Under the pieces are notes generated by a model that was not told the origin of the DNA, did no database searches, and saw only the letters and a program-made list of their open reading frames with translations. Positions 19,001 through 26,909 of a DNA stretch of 32,149 nucleotides are shown here, piece by piece. Every line of letters starts with the position of its first letter. Position 1 is the first letter of the stretch. Source of the DNA: an uncultured Chloroflexota bacterium (GTDB taxonomy: Bacteria > Chloroflexota > Anaerolineae > Promineifilales > Promineifilaceae); contig CAADGU010000566.1 in the NCBI GenBank assembly GCA_900696625.1, forward strand, positions 1 to 32,149, in the 5' to 3' direction. The translations under genes were made by a program, and so were the position numbers.

Positions 19001-22000
19001 CACAAAGGCGATGTGCCGGAAGGTGGGGTCGGCGTTCGTATGCACGTAAATGGCGCGCCCTTCGTAGTTGGCGTTGATACGGGTGGTCAGCGTGCCCACC
19101 TGATCGCTGGTATAGTCGCCCACGTATTGGAAGTTGGAGCGCTGCAGCGAGCCGGAAAATTCCAGGTCTTCACGGACAATGCCCACCTGCCAGGTGCCGG
19201 TTTCGCTGTCCTGGCGCACACCGCTGCACTCGCCACGGGCAATTTCCACGGTGGGGAAGGGGCCAGGCGCGAAACCTTCGGCAAAGTCAATGGCAAATTG
19301 CAGCACGCCAAAGATATGCTCTCTGGTCGCCGGGTTGGGATCAAGGGGGTCAATGACGCGGATGAGGCAGGAGTTGATTTCGTCTGCGCCGCGATCCGGG
19401 CCGCCGTTGGTGGGCCGCACATCGCCGTCAATGTCGTGGTTGAAGGGCACAGCCGGATCGGCGTCATCCACCCCGGCCGACCAACTGCGCAGGTGCAGGT
19501 TGCCGGTGATGGCGCTGACGTAATTGGGTGGTACGCTGATGTCGTTTGGCCCTGGGGCGGCATTGCCGGTGTAATTGGCCGGGGAGCCGTTAGCCAGGTT
19601 GTCTACCACGTTGTTGTAATCAATGTTCGGGCTGGCCTGCCCGGTAACGTGAATGCCCGACCCCTGGCTGGCGTGGACGATGTTGCTGCGGATGAGGACC
19701 GGCTGGCCGGTGGCGCTGAAAATGCCGCCGCCGTTCTGGCCGCCGCCGGTGGCAGCATTGAGGTAAAAGGTGTTGTGCCAGATGGGGGTGTTGGTGTTGG
19801 CGTTGTACAGGCCGCCGCCGCCGAGGGCGCTGTTTTGGTAAATGAAGTTATTGCGGATGATGGTCGCGCCGCCCGTCAGGTAGACGCCGCCGCCGTTGCC
19901 GGAGGGGGCCTCGTTGCCATAGATGCGGTTGCCGTCTAGCGTCAGGTTGCCGCCGGCCTGATGGACGCCAGCGCCGCTGCCGCTGACATCGTTGTTGGCG
20001 ATGCGGTTCAGTTCGGTGAACACGGCCGTACCGCCATTGTTATACACCCCACCGCCCTGCGCGGCCGCATTGGCCTGGATGCGGCTGCGGTGGGCGGTCA
20101 GGCTGCCCACGTTATAAATGCCACCACCGTTGGCGGCAACGTTTGCCAGGATTTCCACCGTGTCCAGCCAGAGCGTACCGGCATTATAGACGCCGCCGCC
20201 GTGATTGCTCAGCCCGGCGCCGTTGGCGTCGCCGTTGGTCAGGTGGATGTTGGTGAGGGTCAGCGCGCCGGTAGCGGCCACGTAGAGGACACGGCCGTTG
20301 TCCAGCGCATTTAAGGTGGCCGTCAGATTGCCATTAGGCACCAGGCCGGAGTTCCAGTCGCCGTCAATGGTGAGTGGTTTGTCTACAAACAGGTTTTGAA
20401 TGCTGCCGCCGCTGTTGGCGTGGGCGCGGGCATTGAGGCAGATGCCATCTACTTCGATGGTGTCGCCGTCGGCCGCCGCGTCTACGGCGCGCTGCAAACT
20501 GCCGTAGATGACGGTGGGCGCGGCCAGATTGCGGGCCACACAGCCGGCAATCTCGTCCGCGCCAATGTCAAAGCCGAGGTGTGACGGCCGTAGATCATCC
20601 TCAAAATCATGATCCAGCGTCAACGCCGGGTCGCCGGCATCCAGCATGGGCGAATTCAGGGTGAGGGTGTAGGCCGGGGAAAGCTGTGGGTCTACGGTGA
20701 GGTTGTTGGCGCCAACGGCCGTGCCGCCCAGATTCACATCCTGCCCGAAAAAGTCGCTGTAATTGACCGACGGTGTGGAGCCGGTGGCGCCATGCACGCC
20801 GTCGGTATTGGCCGGGCTGGGCGCATCGTTATCCATGAAAATGGCACTGCGGAACTGCGGCCCACCGGCAGCCACATACGCGCCGGCCCCCTGGGCGGCG
20901 GTGTTGGCAACGACGGTATTGTGCCAGAACTGGTGATTGCCGCTGGCGCTGTAGAAAGCGCCGCCGTTGGTATTGGCGCTGTTGTCGTAGATGAAGTTGT
21001 TGACGATGGAGACGGCCGTGCCATTGTTGGACGTGGCGTAAATGCCGCCGCCGTTCGCCAGCGCCATGGCATTGGCGTGGCTGTTGTGGATGTGGTTGCC
21101 GTCAATGAGGGCGGCGCTGTTGATGCTGTACACGGCCGCGCCGTTGGTGGCGGTGTGGGTGACGATGTGGTTATGGCGGATGGTGGGCGAGGCATGGTCA
21201 ATACAAATGCCCGCGCCATTGCCATTTACCCCCGTCAGCGCCCCATTGATAATGCTGAAATTCTCGACGGTGGCGGTAACGCCGGGGGCAATATGCACCA
21301 CCCGGCCCAGGCCGTTGGCGTCCAGCACGGTGGTCTCATCCTGCAACTGGAAATTATCGTCCCAGCCGCCCTGTAGGATGATGTTTTTGTCAATGTGGAC
21401 GGTGGTGAAAACAATGCCATCGTCGCCGCGGCAGCCGCCGGGAGGGCCGCCGGTATCGTATTCATGGACGCCGCTGCATATGCCGGACACGCGCACCACG
21501 TCGCCGGGTTGGGCGTTGTTAATCGCCTCCTGAATGCTGCCGTAAATGACGCCGTTCACCTCTACGCGGCAGCCGGCCACTTCGTCTGCGCCCATGTCTG
21601 GCCCCTGGTTGGAGGGGCGCAGGTCGCCGTCAAAGTCACGGCTGATGGGGGAGGCGGGATCGCCGTTGTCCACAGCCGGGGCGGTGTTGCTCAGGTGGAA
21701 GTTGCCGTTGGCCGGGTCGAGCAGGCCGGGCGGGGTACCGCCGGTGCCCTGGTTGTTGGAATTTGCGCCCAGGGTGATGCCCCCGGCCAGCGGCGCGGCC
21801 TGGCCGAAGTAGTAGTTGTAATTTTCAACGGTGCCGGCTGGCGCGTGAATGGCATCGCCGTTGAGGGCGTCATTGCCCTGGAAGATGCTGCTGCGGATGG
21901 TTAACGCGCCGCTGCCGCTTTGCCGGTAGATAGCACCGCCATCGCTGTCCGCCGAGTTCTGGTAAAAGGTGTTGTGCAGCAGTTGCGCCGGGGCCGGGCC

Positions 22001-25000
22001 GTTGTGGAAGACGCCGCCGCCGTCGCCGCTGACGGTGTTGAAGGCCAGGACGTTGTTGCTGGCGGTGAGATTGCCGTTGGCGTGGTAAATGGCGCCGCCG
22101 TTCACGGCCGTGTTAGACATGATCTCGGTGGCGTTGATAACGGCCGTGCCACCGTTGATGTGGAAGCCGCCGCCGTTGCTGGCCGCGCCGCCCTGCACCC
22201 GGCCGCGCAGCGGTAGATCGTCGTTATTGTCGGGTGGATCAAAGTTGTCGGTGGTGGCCACCAGCAGGTCGGTTTGCAGGCTGCCGCTGTCCTGGTAATA
22301 CGCTGCGCCATGGTCGGCCGTGCCATCGAGCATGGTCACGGCTTTCAGCGTCACCTGTCCGCCGGTGTTAAACATCTGCCCACCGGCGTCTTGCCCGGAT
22401 GGGCCGCCGCCCAGACCGGCAGCGTCCCCATTGCGAATGGTCAGGTATTCCAAAGTGACGCTGACGGGGCCGTTGAAGTAAAAGGCGCGCCCCAGGCCTT
22501 GCGGGTCTACAATGGTCGTTTCGGCAATCAGGCGGCGATCAAAGTCACCTGTCCAGCCACCTTGTATGGTGATTTCGGTTGTGCCGGTGATGTGGACGGT
22601 CTGGAAGATGGTTGGCCCACCCACGCTGATGGGGTGGACGCCGCGACAGATGCCGGAAACGAGGATGAGGTTGCTCTGCGGGTTTTCCATTTCCAGAGCC
22701 GCCTGGATACTGCCAAAGACGGTGGTATCCCGCTTGGCCTGGCAACCGGCCAGTTCGTCGTACCCCAGATCATACCCTTCATCGGAGGGACGGTTGTCCT
22801 CTTCAAAGTCTTTGTCTAGCTGGTTGGCCGGGTTGCCCTGGTTGCGCAACCGGGCGTCTACCATGGCGGAATCGGCCAACAGATGGAATTCGGGGTCGCC
22901 GGGCACAAAACCGGGTGGATTGCTAAACTGCGGCGTGATGTTGATGGTACCGACGTTGGCCGGGTTGTTGTTGAAGAAGTTGACAAATTCGCCGGTGATA
23001 CTGCCGTTGGCGACGTGCAGCGCGCCGCCGCCGGCTACGGCCGTGTTATCGGCCAGGATGCTGTTGTTTAACTGGAACGGTTGGCCGCCGCCGTTGGTCA
23101 CGTAAATACCGCCGCCGCTGTTGGCGCTGTTGTTGACGATGGTGGCAAAGTTGACGCTGCTGTTGCTGCTTTGCACAAAGAGAGCGCCGCCGTTGGTGAC
23201 GGCCGTGTTCTCATTAAACAGCGTATTTTCCACAATCAACACCCCATTGAGAACATAGATGCCGCCGCCATCGCCGGTACCGCCTGTGATGGCGTTGTTA
23301 TTAAGCGCGCTCTGGCGCAGCGCCAGCGTACCCCCTTCCACGTGGATGGCCCCACCCCGGAACGAAGCAGTGTTGTCGTTAAAGCGGCTGCGGGTCACAA
23401 TCGCCAACCCACCGCTCCCTACCTGTAACGCGCCGCCACGTTCCGCCTGGCTGTTGGCAAAGGTGATGTTGGTGAAGCTGGCCTGAACGCCGGTATTCAC
23501 TACCACTGCGCCGCCGCGTAAAGCGCCGGCGTTGCCATTGCGCAGGATCAGACTGTCGAAGGTGCTGTTATTAGACGAACCGGACAGGTTAAAAATCTGG
23601 AACGATCCGGTTTGCTGAATAACAGTCTCATACGCTTCATTCTGCGCCGAAAAATTGTGTTCCCAATTGCCAGAGACATGCAGCGTTTCGTTAATTTCGG
23701 TAACGGCCGTCACATTGTACGTGCCAAAGCCGAGGCGAACGGCGTCATTGGTCACGGCCTGGCCAATGGCATGGGGCACGGTAGCGCAGGGGAAGGTAGG
23801 CACGGTGCAGTTGTTGTTGGTGTCGTTGCCGCCGGGGCGCACATAGCGCGTCCCGGCCGTCTCTTCGGCGCGCACGGTATCTACTACTTCGGCAAACACG
23901 CTGTTGCTATAAGATGAGGTGGCGCGGATGGTGGTGATGTTGGGGATGATACCGGCGGCGTAGGGCGGAATGGTAATACGCACCTGAATGTCATCGCTGG
24001 CGCCAATGCCCAACGGGATGAACAGCGGGCCAGGCGGTACCAACTGCGCCCAACCCAATGTGTCACCCACAATGGCAACGCGGATGGTATCCGGGGCGTC
24101 GCCGGTGTTGGTGAGGGTGTGCGTGAGCGTGATGACCTCGCCGGGCGGGTTGGTGGTGGAGTAGTTGGGCGTAAACTGGATGCCGGGCAGCGGGCTGACG
24201 ATGCTGCGCACCAACACGGCATGTTGCAGCGAGGGCGACACGGCGGAGGTGGCGGTGATGATGGTGTTGGCCGCTTGCAGCGCCGTGGCCGAACCGGGCA
24301 CGGTAATTTGGGTAGTGACGTTCACAAATTGCCCCACCGGTACTGTTTCCGGGCCGGGGCAAATGACGCCCCACCCCAAATCGTTGGCGCAGGCAAAGGT
24401 GTAGGTATCCGGCTCGGTGCTGTTCTCGTTGATCAGGATGTGTTCAAAGCTGGCGACGCTGCCCCGGTCTACAAATTCCTGGGTAAACAGCGGCGTAAAG
24501 CTGAAGGCGGGCACATTGGGATAAAACTCGTCCGCGCCAATGTCTGGGGCCGGGCCTTCGGGCCGGGCCTGCCGGTCAATGTCCTGGGGAATGGTAGAGT
24601 TACCAACGTTAATGTTGGGGCTGCCCTGCGCCAGGTGCAGATTGACAAAACCGATATAGTTCAAGAATTTTGGGTCGGCGGTAATGGTGGTGGGGAAAGG
24701 GACGTTGCTGGTATTATTAAACAGGTTGATATAGTCACCGGTGACTGTGCCGCCGGCCCGGTGAATGCCGCTGCCGTTAGGGGCTGTATTGGAAGCTACG
24801 ATGGTATTGCTGATGTTAACGGTGGTTGCCGTGTTAATGCCAAAACCGCCGCCGGTTGTGTTGGCGCTGTTACCAACCACCGTGTTGTGCCAGCTATTCA
24901 GCCCGCCAAACGCATAAAATCCGCCGCCATCACTGTTGGCAGTATTGGCGTAAATCATGTTGTTCTGAGCCGTGGCCGCAGCCGCCCCGCTGGTCAAGAT

Positions 25001-25837
25001 ACCGCCACCCAGATTCGCCGCATTATGGTGAATGTGGTTGCCTTCCAGGAAAGCGGTGGAGTTATTGTTCACATAGACGCCACCACCCCAGCCTGCGCCA
25101 GAAGTGGCGGCGTTGTTGTGGATGTTGTTAAAGAGGATCTGGGCCTGAGCGCCGCCAAAATTGACAAAAATGCCGCCGCCGCCGGGGGCGCTGTTGTCGT
25201 AAATTTCGCTGTTTTGAATAATGCCGGTAGCGCCCGTGTTGATAAACACACCACCGCCGGAAGTGGTGGCGTCGTTGTCATAAATCCAACTGAGGTCAAT
25301 GGTGAGTTCGCCACTTTCGATATTGACGCCGCCGCCAAATTGTACGCTGCCGCCGCTGTGTATGTGGAAGCCGTTTAATACGGCCGTTGCATTATTGAAT
25401 TGATAGACTACCCGGCTGGTACCATCGCTTGCCAGGAAGGTGGGGTTTAAAACAGGGTCGGGGCCGCTCCAGTCGGGGGCGTTAAAGCCACCGAGGATGG
25501 TGACGTTGCGGGTAATGGCCAGGGTAGGCTGGCCGGAAGTGTTGGCATACGTACCTTCTAAGACGCGGATTTCATCACCATTGGCGGCCAGGGTCACGGC
25601 CGTTTGCAGCGCACAGGGATTCACCTGGGAGCACGTGGTACCGCTGCCGGTGGGGGCGGCATAACGGATGGCATTGGGCGTTGTTGGCGCCTGCGCCAGC
25701 GACGCAATGGGGCTGATATGCCAGAACAGCAGCAGCAAGGCCAACACTGCCAGCAGCGGTACAAAAGTAAGCGCGCCAAAGCGCCTGATGGGAACAGCCG
25801 ATACGGCCAATGCCTGGGGGACAGAACTTGTTTTCAC
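13049..25837 (-). CDS. Giant secreted repeat protein (~4262 aa): seven right-handed beta-helix (Pmp-like/choice-of-anchor-Q-like) modules, ~12 NEW3/Ig-like repeats, CARDB-like domain, Pro/Thr-rich C-terminus
   Basis: Open frame 13049-26038; the likely start is GTG at 25837 preceded by AAGGAGGAG (rc ctcaaggaggagtttcGTGAAAAC), followed by a signal-like hydrophobic stretch FGALTFVPLLAVLALLLLFWHISPIASLAQA. Modules end in D(I/M)GADE-like motifs near 24530, 22755, 21575, 20545, 19375, 18095 and 16400. NTG-containing repeats at 24.5-23.9, 18.1-17.4 and 16.4-13.8 kb; CARDB-like segment ~13.65-13.29 kb; TPTP tail. Confidence 0.9.
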   Translation of the reverse strand: MKTSSVPQALAVSAVPIRRFGALTFVPLLAVLALLLLFWHISPIASLAQAPTTPNAIRYAAPTGSGTTCSQVNPCALQTAVTLAANGDEIRVLEGTYANTSGQPTLAITRNVTILGGFNAPDWSGPDPVLNPTFLASDGTSRVVYQFNNATAVLNGFHIHSGGSVQFGGGVNIESGELTIDLSWIYDNDATTSGGGVFINTGATGIIQNSEIYDNSAPGGGGIFVNFGGAQAQILFNNIHNNAATSGAGWGGGVYVNNNSTAFLEGNHIHHNAANLGGGILTSGAAAATAQNNMIYANTANSDGGGFYAFGGLNSWHNTVVGNSANTTGGGFGINTATTVNISNTIVASNTAPNGSGIHRAGGTVTGDYINLFNNTSNVPFPTTITADPKFLNYIGFVNLHLAQGSPNINVGNSTIPQDIDRQARPEGPAPDIGADEFYPNVPAFSFTPLFTQEFVDRGSVASFEHILINENSTEPDTYTFACANDLGWGVICPGPETVPVGQFVNVTTQITVPGSATALQAANTIITATSAVSPSLQHAVLVRSIVSPLPGIQFTPNYSTTNPPGEVITLTHTLTNTGDAPDTIRVAIVGDTLGWAQLVPPGPLFIPLGIGASDDIQVRITIPPYAAGIIPNITTIRATSSYSNSVFAEVVDTVRAEETAGTRYVRPGGNDTNNNCTVPTFPCATVPHAIGQAVTNDAVRLGFGTYNVTAVTEINETLHVSGNWEHNFSAQNEAYETVIQQTGSFQIFNLSGSSNNSTFDSLILRNGNAGALRGGAVVVNTGVQASFTNITFANSQAERGGALQVGSGGLAIVTRSRFNDNTASFRGGAIHVEGGTLALRQSALNNNAITGGTGDGGGIYVLNGVLIVENTLFNENTAVTNGGALFVQSSNSSVNFATIVNNSANSGGGIYVTNGGGQPFQLNNSILADNTAVAGGGALHVANGSITGEFVNFFNNNPANVGTINITPQFSNPPGFVPGDPEFHLLADSAMVDARLRNQGNPANQLDKDFEEDNRPSDEGYDLGYDELAGCQAKRDTTVFGSIQAALEMENPQSNLILVSGICRGVHPISVGGPTIFQTVHITGTTEITIQGGWTGDFDRRLIAETTIVDPQGLGRAFYFNGPVSVTLEYLTIRNGDAAGLGGGPSGQDAGGQMFNTGGQVTLKAVTMLDGTADHGAAYYQDSGSLQTDLLVATTDNFDPPDNNDDLPLRGRVQGGAASNGGGFHINGGTAVINATEIMSNTAVNGGAIYHANGNLTASNNVLAFNTVSGDGGGVFHNGPAPAQLLHNTFYQNSADSDGGAIYRQSGSGALTIRSSIFQGNDALNGDAIHAPAGTVENYNYYFGQAAPLAGGITLGANSNNQGTGGTPPGLLDPANGNFHLSNTAPAVDNGDPASPISRDFDGDLRPSNQGPDMGADEVAGCRVEVNGVIYGSIQEAINNAQPGDVVRVSGICSGVHEYDTGGPPGGCRGDDGIVFTTVHIDKNIILQGGWDDNFQLQDETTVLDANGLGRVVHIAPGVTATVENFSIINGALTGVNGNGAGICIDHASPTIRHNHIVTHTATNGAAVYSINSAALIDGNHIHNSHANAMALANGGGIYATSNNGTAVSIVNNFIYDNSANTNGGAFYSASGNHQFWHNTVVANTAAQGAGAYVAAGGPQFRSAIFMDNDAPSPANTDGVHGATGSTPSVNYSDFFGQDVNLGGTAVGANNLTVDPQLSPAYTLTLNSPMLDAGDPALTLDHDFEDDLRPSHLGFDIGADEIAGCVARNLAAPTVIYGSLQRAVDAAADGDTIEVDGICLNARAHANSGGSIQNLFVDKPLTIDGDWNSGLVPNGNLTATLNALDNGRVLYVAATGALTLTNIHLTNGDANGAGLSNHGGGVYNAGTLWLDTVEILANVAANGGGIYNVGSLTAHRSRIQANAAAQGGGVYNNGGTAVFTELNRIANNDVSGSGAGVHQAGGNLTLDGNRIYGNEAPSGNGGGVYLTGGATIIRNNFIYQNSALGGGGLYNANTNTPIWHNTFYLNAATGGGQNGGGIFSATGQPVLIRSNIVHASQGSGIHVTGQASPNIDYNNVVDNLANGSPANYTGNAAPGPNDISVPPNYVSAITGNLHLRSWSAGVDDADPAVPFNHDIDGDVRPTNGGPDRGADEINSCLIRVIDPLDPNPATREHIFGVLQFAIDFAEGFAPGPFPTVEIARGECSGVRQDSETGTWQVGIVREDLEFSGSLQRSNFQYVGDYTSDQVGTLTTRINANYEGRAIYVHTNADPTFRHIAFVNGNAALGGGSANGGAIIVPGNGSVELLTAYVCESAANNGGGIYLSGSSGVVRQNYITGSTIGECIPAHVEENESGAIILVVPLFYEGNVASGSGGGLYNSGALGITDVAFYVNDAGANGGGIANTANELRIINGLFYSNTAVTSGGALFNTGANLEVYHTTITENAAQTGHGGGIRAEATGFILNSTIIDSNLAPANPGGSGLSTPGGLGPILAYNNFFNNGSTEGVGTNPVNGDPDLRGFYPVFPPINSPVIDRADPALLDPGVPVPGGGFYPIDFDARLVIRPDGGTEHLATRASDVGAIEWWKDFGCTVTPTPQQQTAVPGTTVTYNFLVTNTGYPYPPSDNRHGFIDTIVISLTSSAAWGNLEGGNVQTFVNMNWNENQPITLTVDVPADAQNGQFDLSTIQCRSQSKPDRVNEGRATTYVGLVSGVIVYPPYTAAAQPGDVLTFNHTVENIGNETHTFNILPSAGLRHASAVLLENGVPVTLTQATLASNQTRDVVLQVTILDTALRGEVANPGVVAIQVDDPLNTGAVQNDILILGELGPRYVAPGGQDINNNCRVPAIPCGTINHAIYAAEPGDDIFVAQGTYTDFSSEPIGIETFTQNVFINKSVHIYGGYSTLDDFTTQYPITQTTRLDGQGVRRVIAIMPGITVTLSGLFIENGNAAAQFGAPLYGGGVYNVDSSLTVTATFFLDNAASLGGGLYQSGGQLAVNSSVFAGNGDAATSSNAGGGVYLEGVTAVLENNTFVGNGAGAGGAVYGGDDAIFSALNNIFSENEAATPGSAIFITTTAVITEDYSLYWLNDTNFVTGTNSFTAEPGFLDVYFHLSAASPAKDAGTELTSRDWGVDYDMQPRILGPTIDIGADERLQVPSFTLLPVTATAVITAGQPYTYEHVLTNTGDPEDSYTLTVLNEEVTPGGTWEVSLTPANTGPLTTTQSVTVTLVITGDMPGAILRSLITASSDNYALTATATDTTTVRFDPGVDIAADESGDTAPNVPIVYSHTLTNTGSGIDRFALSVLAENPAGWAIGLVPTQTAFLLAGETMTFTVSVTPPPGTPPTVIHTVQVEARSLNTLGIVVTDTLTDTTTVLEAAGLQLLPMTQTQTIPDDSTAVYFHTLQNTGNVTTTADLSISGVPAGWPVTVEPASVNLAPAQTVPVTVTVTAPPGSGGLTHVASITATAAVDPSVQATAVDTTTVLVLAGVIIEPDNLIITDPDTVVTFTHTVTNTGNGAETFDLSYVNTLTWTTTVIPDFVTLGLGESAEVLVEVVVPPDAVPDAPNFTTVTARSRSNPNVLDTAVDETRIRQIHSLILVPDQTGVADPGTTIVYTHWLTNTGNGTDEFVITAVTENGWPTTPPPGTFTLSPGAGTELTVALEVPIGAAGRTEIMTVTAASVISPTATAQAIDTTNVSGTPGTLGVLIDPDRAGSGNPGDTLTYLHTITNTGDIAEQFLLTVTSANGWVVGVSPLSIILSAGEAASVQVTTTIPAGAGGGSSDVATVLARSQTDADVFDTAVDTTTVLGDADYGVIIEPDNTSTANAGDTVLYTHWVTNTGSVTDTFTLTTESSNGWPTPDPLPVTLAAGASRQITATLIIPAAVMTTTDVMTVTAVSITDPTATDNAIDTTFVSGVSGTLGVLLEPDNTGTATPGATVQYIHQMTNTGTVTDDYVVTAVSSQGWTVVTVPASGTIIRLTPGQTANVVVRVTVPGTATDGMVDVTTVTAVSLSDSDIQDIARDITTIEVDVTPPTIYLPIILRPGDTPPPTPTSTPVTPTPTSTPCAPPTNIDLIVTQIQVVPAAPISGQPATVYVTIRNQGSQNVPFGNNFFLDFYVDRTPQPYLVGDIAWGVQGADMTAGASRTFEASYIFGGGAHQLWAQVDTDRHVNECPNEHNNNFGPVNITVSGAIIEGLSGQPQYGPRQTPEPVLPTGTPTPGLLATQPPLVTPTLPPFTPTPTPWSPPPEATPTLPPPDVERPLPTATPTP

Positions 25838-25945
25838 GAAACTCCTCCTTGAGTTTAGCCACGAAGGGAACGAATGGCACGAATTTTTTATATTCTTCGT
25901 ATGCTTTGCGTCCTTCGCGGATCTCCTCCTTCTTAACATTATGAA

Positions 25946-25976
25946 GACCGGATAGGCCTGGCAAGACCTATCTGGT
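25946..25976. repeat. CCGGATAGG..CCTATCTGG inverted repeat in the leader of the giant gene
   Basis: aagaccggataggcctggcaagacctatctggtggg; 9-bp arms with one wobble-compatible mismatch. Confidence 0.5.
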
Positions 25977-26052
25977 GGGGGTATGGGTGGGCATGAGGTG
26001 GTGAGGGTGGCCTCATGCCCTGGAACTGGGCTGCTCATGGGAAAATGGGATT

Positions 26053-26120
26053 GGGTAATTGAGTAATTGGGTAATCAGGTAATTACGTGATTACTCAATT
26101 ACCTAATTACCTGATTACCC
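26053..26120. repeat. GGGTAATTGAGTAATT long hairpin between pilin and giant gene
   Basis: ~34-nt arms GGGTAATTGAGTAATTGGGTAATCAGGTAATTAC / GTGATTACTCAATTACCTAATTACCTGATTACCC; mismatches are mostly C/T or G/A transitions. Confidence 0.85.
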
Positions 26121-26124
26121 ATCC

Positions 26125-26556
26125 TCATTCAAGCGTAATTTTCAGTGGGCAGATGCCGCTGACAGAGTAGGAGCCTGAAGAGGTGGCCAGACCATTGGAA
26201 CCGGCCGTGCCGCTGACGGAACCTTGCGGCTGACCGGAAACGACAAGGGTGGCAGAAACGGTGTCATTGGTGATGACAGATCCATCCGTGTTAACCCCCA
26301 CAAAGCGGAGATTGCTGATGTTGCCAGAACAGGCGCCGCTGCCACCTGGCCCACCCTCATAACTGACCAAAACGGCGCGGTCGCCATTGGCCACATCCAA
26401 CACATCGCCATTTAAGCCACCGGCGACTCTGGCAAATGCCAATACCACTTGTGTGCCGAGCAGGGTCAGGATAACCAATACAATGAGCGCAATAAGCGCG
26501 AGCAACAGTGCATACTCTACCAGACCTTGCCCTTGTTCTTTCTCTGGAATGTTCAT
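26125..26556 (-). CDS. Flp/type IVb pilin-like protein with long C-terminal extension
   Basis: MNIPEKEQGQGLVEYALLLALIALIVLVILTLLGTQVVLAFARVAGGL (G/Q-GLVEYALLLALIAL Flp signature), then a ~90-aa Gly/Ser/Thr-rich extension with two Cys. Confidence 0.8.
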   Translation of the reverse strand: MNIPEKEQGQGLVEYALLLALIALIVLVILTLLGTQVVLAFARVAGGLNGDVLDVANGDRAVLVSYEGGPGGSGACSGNISNLRFVGVNTDGSVITNDTVSATLVVSGQPQGSVSGTAGSNGLATSSGSYSVSGICPLKITLE

Positions 26557-26876
26557 AGAGACTCTCCCTATACAATGAATGCTGTGGAAGCATTGATGCT
26601 AAACTGCAACACTTCCTGATTGATAAAAAATGACAACAAGAGTTCCGGCACGGCTGCTTCCCCACCACCATGAGCTTTGACGCAACCCGCGCGCCAACCA
26701 GTTCCTTTGTTTTTGAAACAGCCGCCACCAGCAATGAATGAAAAAAGCAAGAAACATTCACGCATTATTTATGTCGAGGTGCATTATACCGGTTTTTCTT
26801 ACAGATGGAAATACAAGAGGGGGGTGGCGGGTGGTAAGTGGCGGGTGGCAGGTAGGAAGATAGTCCTTGTGCTTTC

Positions 26877-26909
26877 AGAAGTTCAACTTTTCCCAAAAGT
26901 TGAACTTCT
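26877..26909. terminator. 15-bp perfect hairpin immediately after the stop codon of the 26910-29915 CDS
   Basis: AGAAGTTCAACTTTT (26877-26891) CCC AAAAGTTGAACTTCT (26895-26909); stop TAA (minus) at 26912-26910. Downstream T tract on the minus side is weak. Confidence 0.65.

Noticed and set aside
25838-26038. N-terminal 67 aa of the track ORF for the giant protein
   Set aside because: Sequence is repeat-derived. The GTG at 25837 has a strong Shine-Dalgarno (AAGGAGGAG) and is followed by a signal-like hydrophobic segment.
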